From positions 25,789,660 through 25,853,659 of the forward strand of contig CM031879.1 in the NCBI GenBank assembly GCA_018697195.1: DNA of 64,000 nt, given 5' to 3'. The notes under the pieces were generated by a model. It had not been told where the DNA came from. It searched no databases and was given only the letters and a program-made list of their open reading frames with translations. This DNA comes from Certhia americana. Its lineage: Eukaryota > Chordata > Aves > Passeriformes > Certhiidae. The position numbers and the translations under genes were made by a program. Below are positions 62,140 through 64,000 of the stretch, one piece after another (position 1 is the stretch's first letter; the number at the start of each line of letters is the position of its first letter).

Positions 62140-62335
62140 TTTGTTAAACTTCATGTAATTCTTGTTGACCCAGCCTTTCAACCTTCTGACTTCTGTTCAT
62201 AAGGCAGTTCATTCTGCAGTACTAACCTTTCCTTCCAGGATGGCATGATCTGCAAATTTAATGAGTTAAATTCAATCCCCTCATGAAGATTTTTTGGAAG
62301 ATTTTGGATAATATCAGAGCTAGTATCAACCTGTG
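62140..62335 (-). mobile_element. CR1 LINE reverse-transcriptase fragment, minus strand
   Basis: The plus strand carries the complement of CR1 ORF2 around its catalytic site. Blocks in order are TTAAACTTCATGTAATTCTT, GTTGACCCAGCCTTTCAACC, GATGGCATGATCTGCAAATT (over the FADD/SKFAD region), AATTCAATCCCCTCATGAAG and ATATCAGAGCTAGTATCAAC. The spacing and order match the family's antisense, but with many changes. Only about 195 bp survive, with no 3' tail, so it is a fragment broken at both sides. Confidence 0.68.
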
Positions 62336-64000
62336 AGAAACTTAATTTGTGTCAAGTAACTCAGTCTTTAAACAAAGCAAAGGCTCTAAGGTCTCCTCTA
62401 AAGCCTGCTCCTGCAGGATTGTTGAATCCCTCTGACCCCAGATATAAAGATATTTCATGGGAGATGCAAAGCACTTTGAAATAATCCTAAACTTTACTGT
62501 GTGTCTACACTGGCAGGAGAAATGGGAAGAATGGGGATAAATAAGAAAGGGATAATTAACAAGGGAAATGGTGACAGCGACAGCTGTGGAGTTAGTATTT
62601 ACCACTGTGGTGTTGTGTGTTGAAGGTGTCCAACAGTGTGACCACTGTTCTTAGTGCCGTGCCAGGAGTAAGAGTGGTAGCTAGAGAGAAAGGGCTTTGA
62701 CTCCTTAATCTCAGTCAGTCCATGAGCTGCAACATTCCTTTGTGGGAAATACTTGCTGTTCAGGTGTGATTTTCTGAGACCTCATAATGTGTTAGAGTCA
62801 GCAGACATAGACTAAATATCGAGTTCAGTTCAAATATTTCAGTTCATTTGAAGTATGGTGAGCTATGGTGAATGAGTGATTGGCTAGACAAGGCGTATGT
62901 AGGCTGAGGAAATACTGAAATTGGTATATTTTGAGAGCAAGTTGCACGCCATTACCAGCCCTTGTCATACCAAAGAAAAGAGTGAAGAATCTTTCTAAAT
63001 AATTTAAAGCCTCAAATATATATATATATAAATTGACAATCTTACCTAGGAGAGTTACAGCTCAAGAACATTCATCAAAATTACTGGAGAATCATCTGAG
63101 TGCAGTTTATCTAAAATCAAGGCAAAAAGAAGTAAAACCAACAAGATCTCTTTGGCCTTTTTATTCTCTATTTTTTCCATGTAAGGCTTATCTTTTACCT
63201 CAGACACAGTTTTGACTAAAATTAGCATTCTCAAATTACCAAGAGTTTAATCTAATATTTTATGAGACAGTACTTGACCTATGAAGGTCTTATTGTATTT
63301 AAATTTTGTAGAAATATGTAAAAAAATATGATCACTGCTAGCAAAATCTTTTCACCTAGAACAGGAATGGAAAATATGCATGAAAACTGGTACAGATTAG
63401 ATTCTGATGACTGAGGAAGTGTAACAGAGTGTTTAAAACTGTGGGGTAGATCTAGGATGGGCAATTTACTGGGGACAGTTAAACAGTTGTGCAATTACCA
63501 GGAACCCAATCTTAGTCAAGTGCCTTACTGCAGCAGAGGTGCTTCAAGCATTTACAGCCTCCTAAAACATCCATTAGTGTCTGCAAGCTTAAGCTGATAT
63601 ATGTGTCAATATGACCTTTCTTCAAATTATATTTATGTGAAATTCTTATAATACATGCCAGAATTTGTGTATTCACTACCAGTGAAACATGAGAGTCTCC
63701 ATATGGATCAAAAATATTTAAATGACACCCTGTGGAAAGGCAGCTGTCTCAAGACCAAAGGTAGAAAAACAGGAACTTAACTCTTCTTGGGCTAATGGAG
63801 AGCTGCATCTACAAGCACCAGTCTTTAATACAAACACTCATAAAGTGTTTCAAAATGGACTGTGACTTTATGTCTATCATGCACATATACACAAAGTTAG
63901 ATGGAGAGATGTCTCGGTGTGGTTTACATTAATATTTTCCTGGATATGTCTAAATTACTAGGAATTAGACTTTCATTCAAAATCTTCTTTTTCCTTGCTA
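62336..64000. other. unique AT-rich stretch with a short (TA)n
   Basis: A (TA)n run lies at about 63015-63032. No gene is recognised up to the window edge. Confidence 0.5.

Noticed and set aside
1..64000. CRISPR arrays, tRNA or rRNA genes, known microRNA hairpins
   Set aside because: No regularly spaced repeats, no cloverleaf with A/B boxes and no familiar mature microRNA sequence were seen by eye; a covariance-model search would be decisive.

Overview
The window looks like AT-rich, non-coding nuclear DNA from a bird. The evidence is its repeat content: several CR1 LINE fragments, two of which end in the avian-type ATTCTATGATTCTATGA-like 3' tail, plus solo LTRs of avian endogenous retroviruses. 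Two of the LTRs resemble families I remember from songbird genomes, so a passerine is my best guess; that is inference from memory, not a search. I see no credible protein-coding gene, exon chain, rRNA, tRNA or CRISPR array. The longest open frames (about 100 to 132 codons) lie in repeats or have no recognisable domain. The window is best read as a gene desert or the inside of a very long intron.

Layout. 1-5.4 kb: unique AT-rich DNA with a 20-bp direct repeat containing a dyad (1360-1539) and a very worn CR1 reverse-transcriptase scrap (about 2.15-2.27 kb). 5.4-6.5 kb: a decayed CR1 with recognisable reverse-transcriptase pieces and 3' end. 6.5-21.4 kb: unique DNA with short simple repeats, a possible regulatory block near 7.3-7.7 kb and a C-rich tract at 17.5 kb whose complement fits the G-quadruplex rule. 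21.5-22.9 kb: a CR1 interrupted by a 458-bp solo LTR with TG/CA ends and a perfect 6-bp target duplication. 28.2-28.4 kb: a minus-strand CR1 3' end. 29.0 kb: a long (TA)n microsatellite. 39.2-40.5 kb: a third large CR1 that keeps the FADD motif but has lost part of its 3' end. 42.3-43.5 kb: a 1163-bp solo LTR. 47.6-48.4 kb: a relic of a CR1-type ORF1 with esterase-like motifs. 50.9-51.5 kb: an older minus-strand CR1 of the type spread through amniotes. 56.9-57.6 kb: a 710-bp minus-strand solo LTR with a perfect 5-bp duplication. 60.9-61.0 kb: a MIR/CORE-SINE-like 3' end. 62.1-62.3 kb: a minus-strand CR1 reverse-transcriptase fragment.

No genes here work together as a system. The window records layered transposition: very old CR1 and MIR-like relics, then younger CR1 copies, then LTR retroviruses, one of which landed inside a CR1 and so dates after it. 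Three unique stretches (7.3-7.7, 32.8-33.1 and 47.0-47.4 kb) contain clustered dyads and transcription-factor-like words and could be conserved regulatory elements, which only a cross-species alignment can settle. I found no evidence for a novel biological system.
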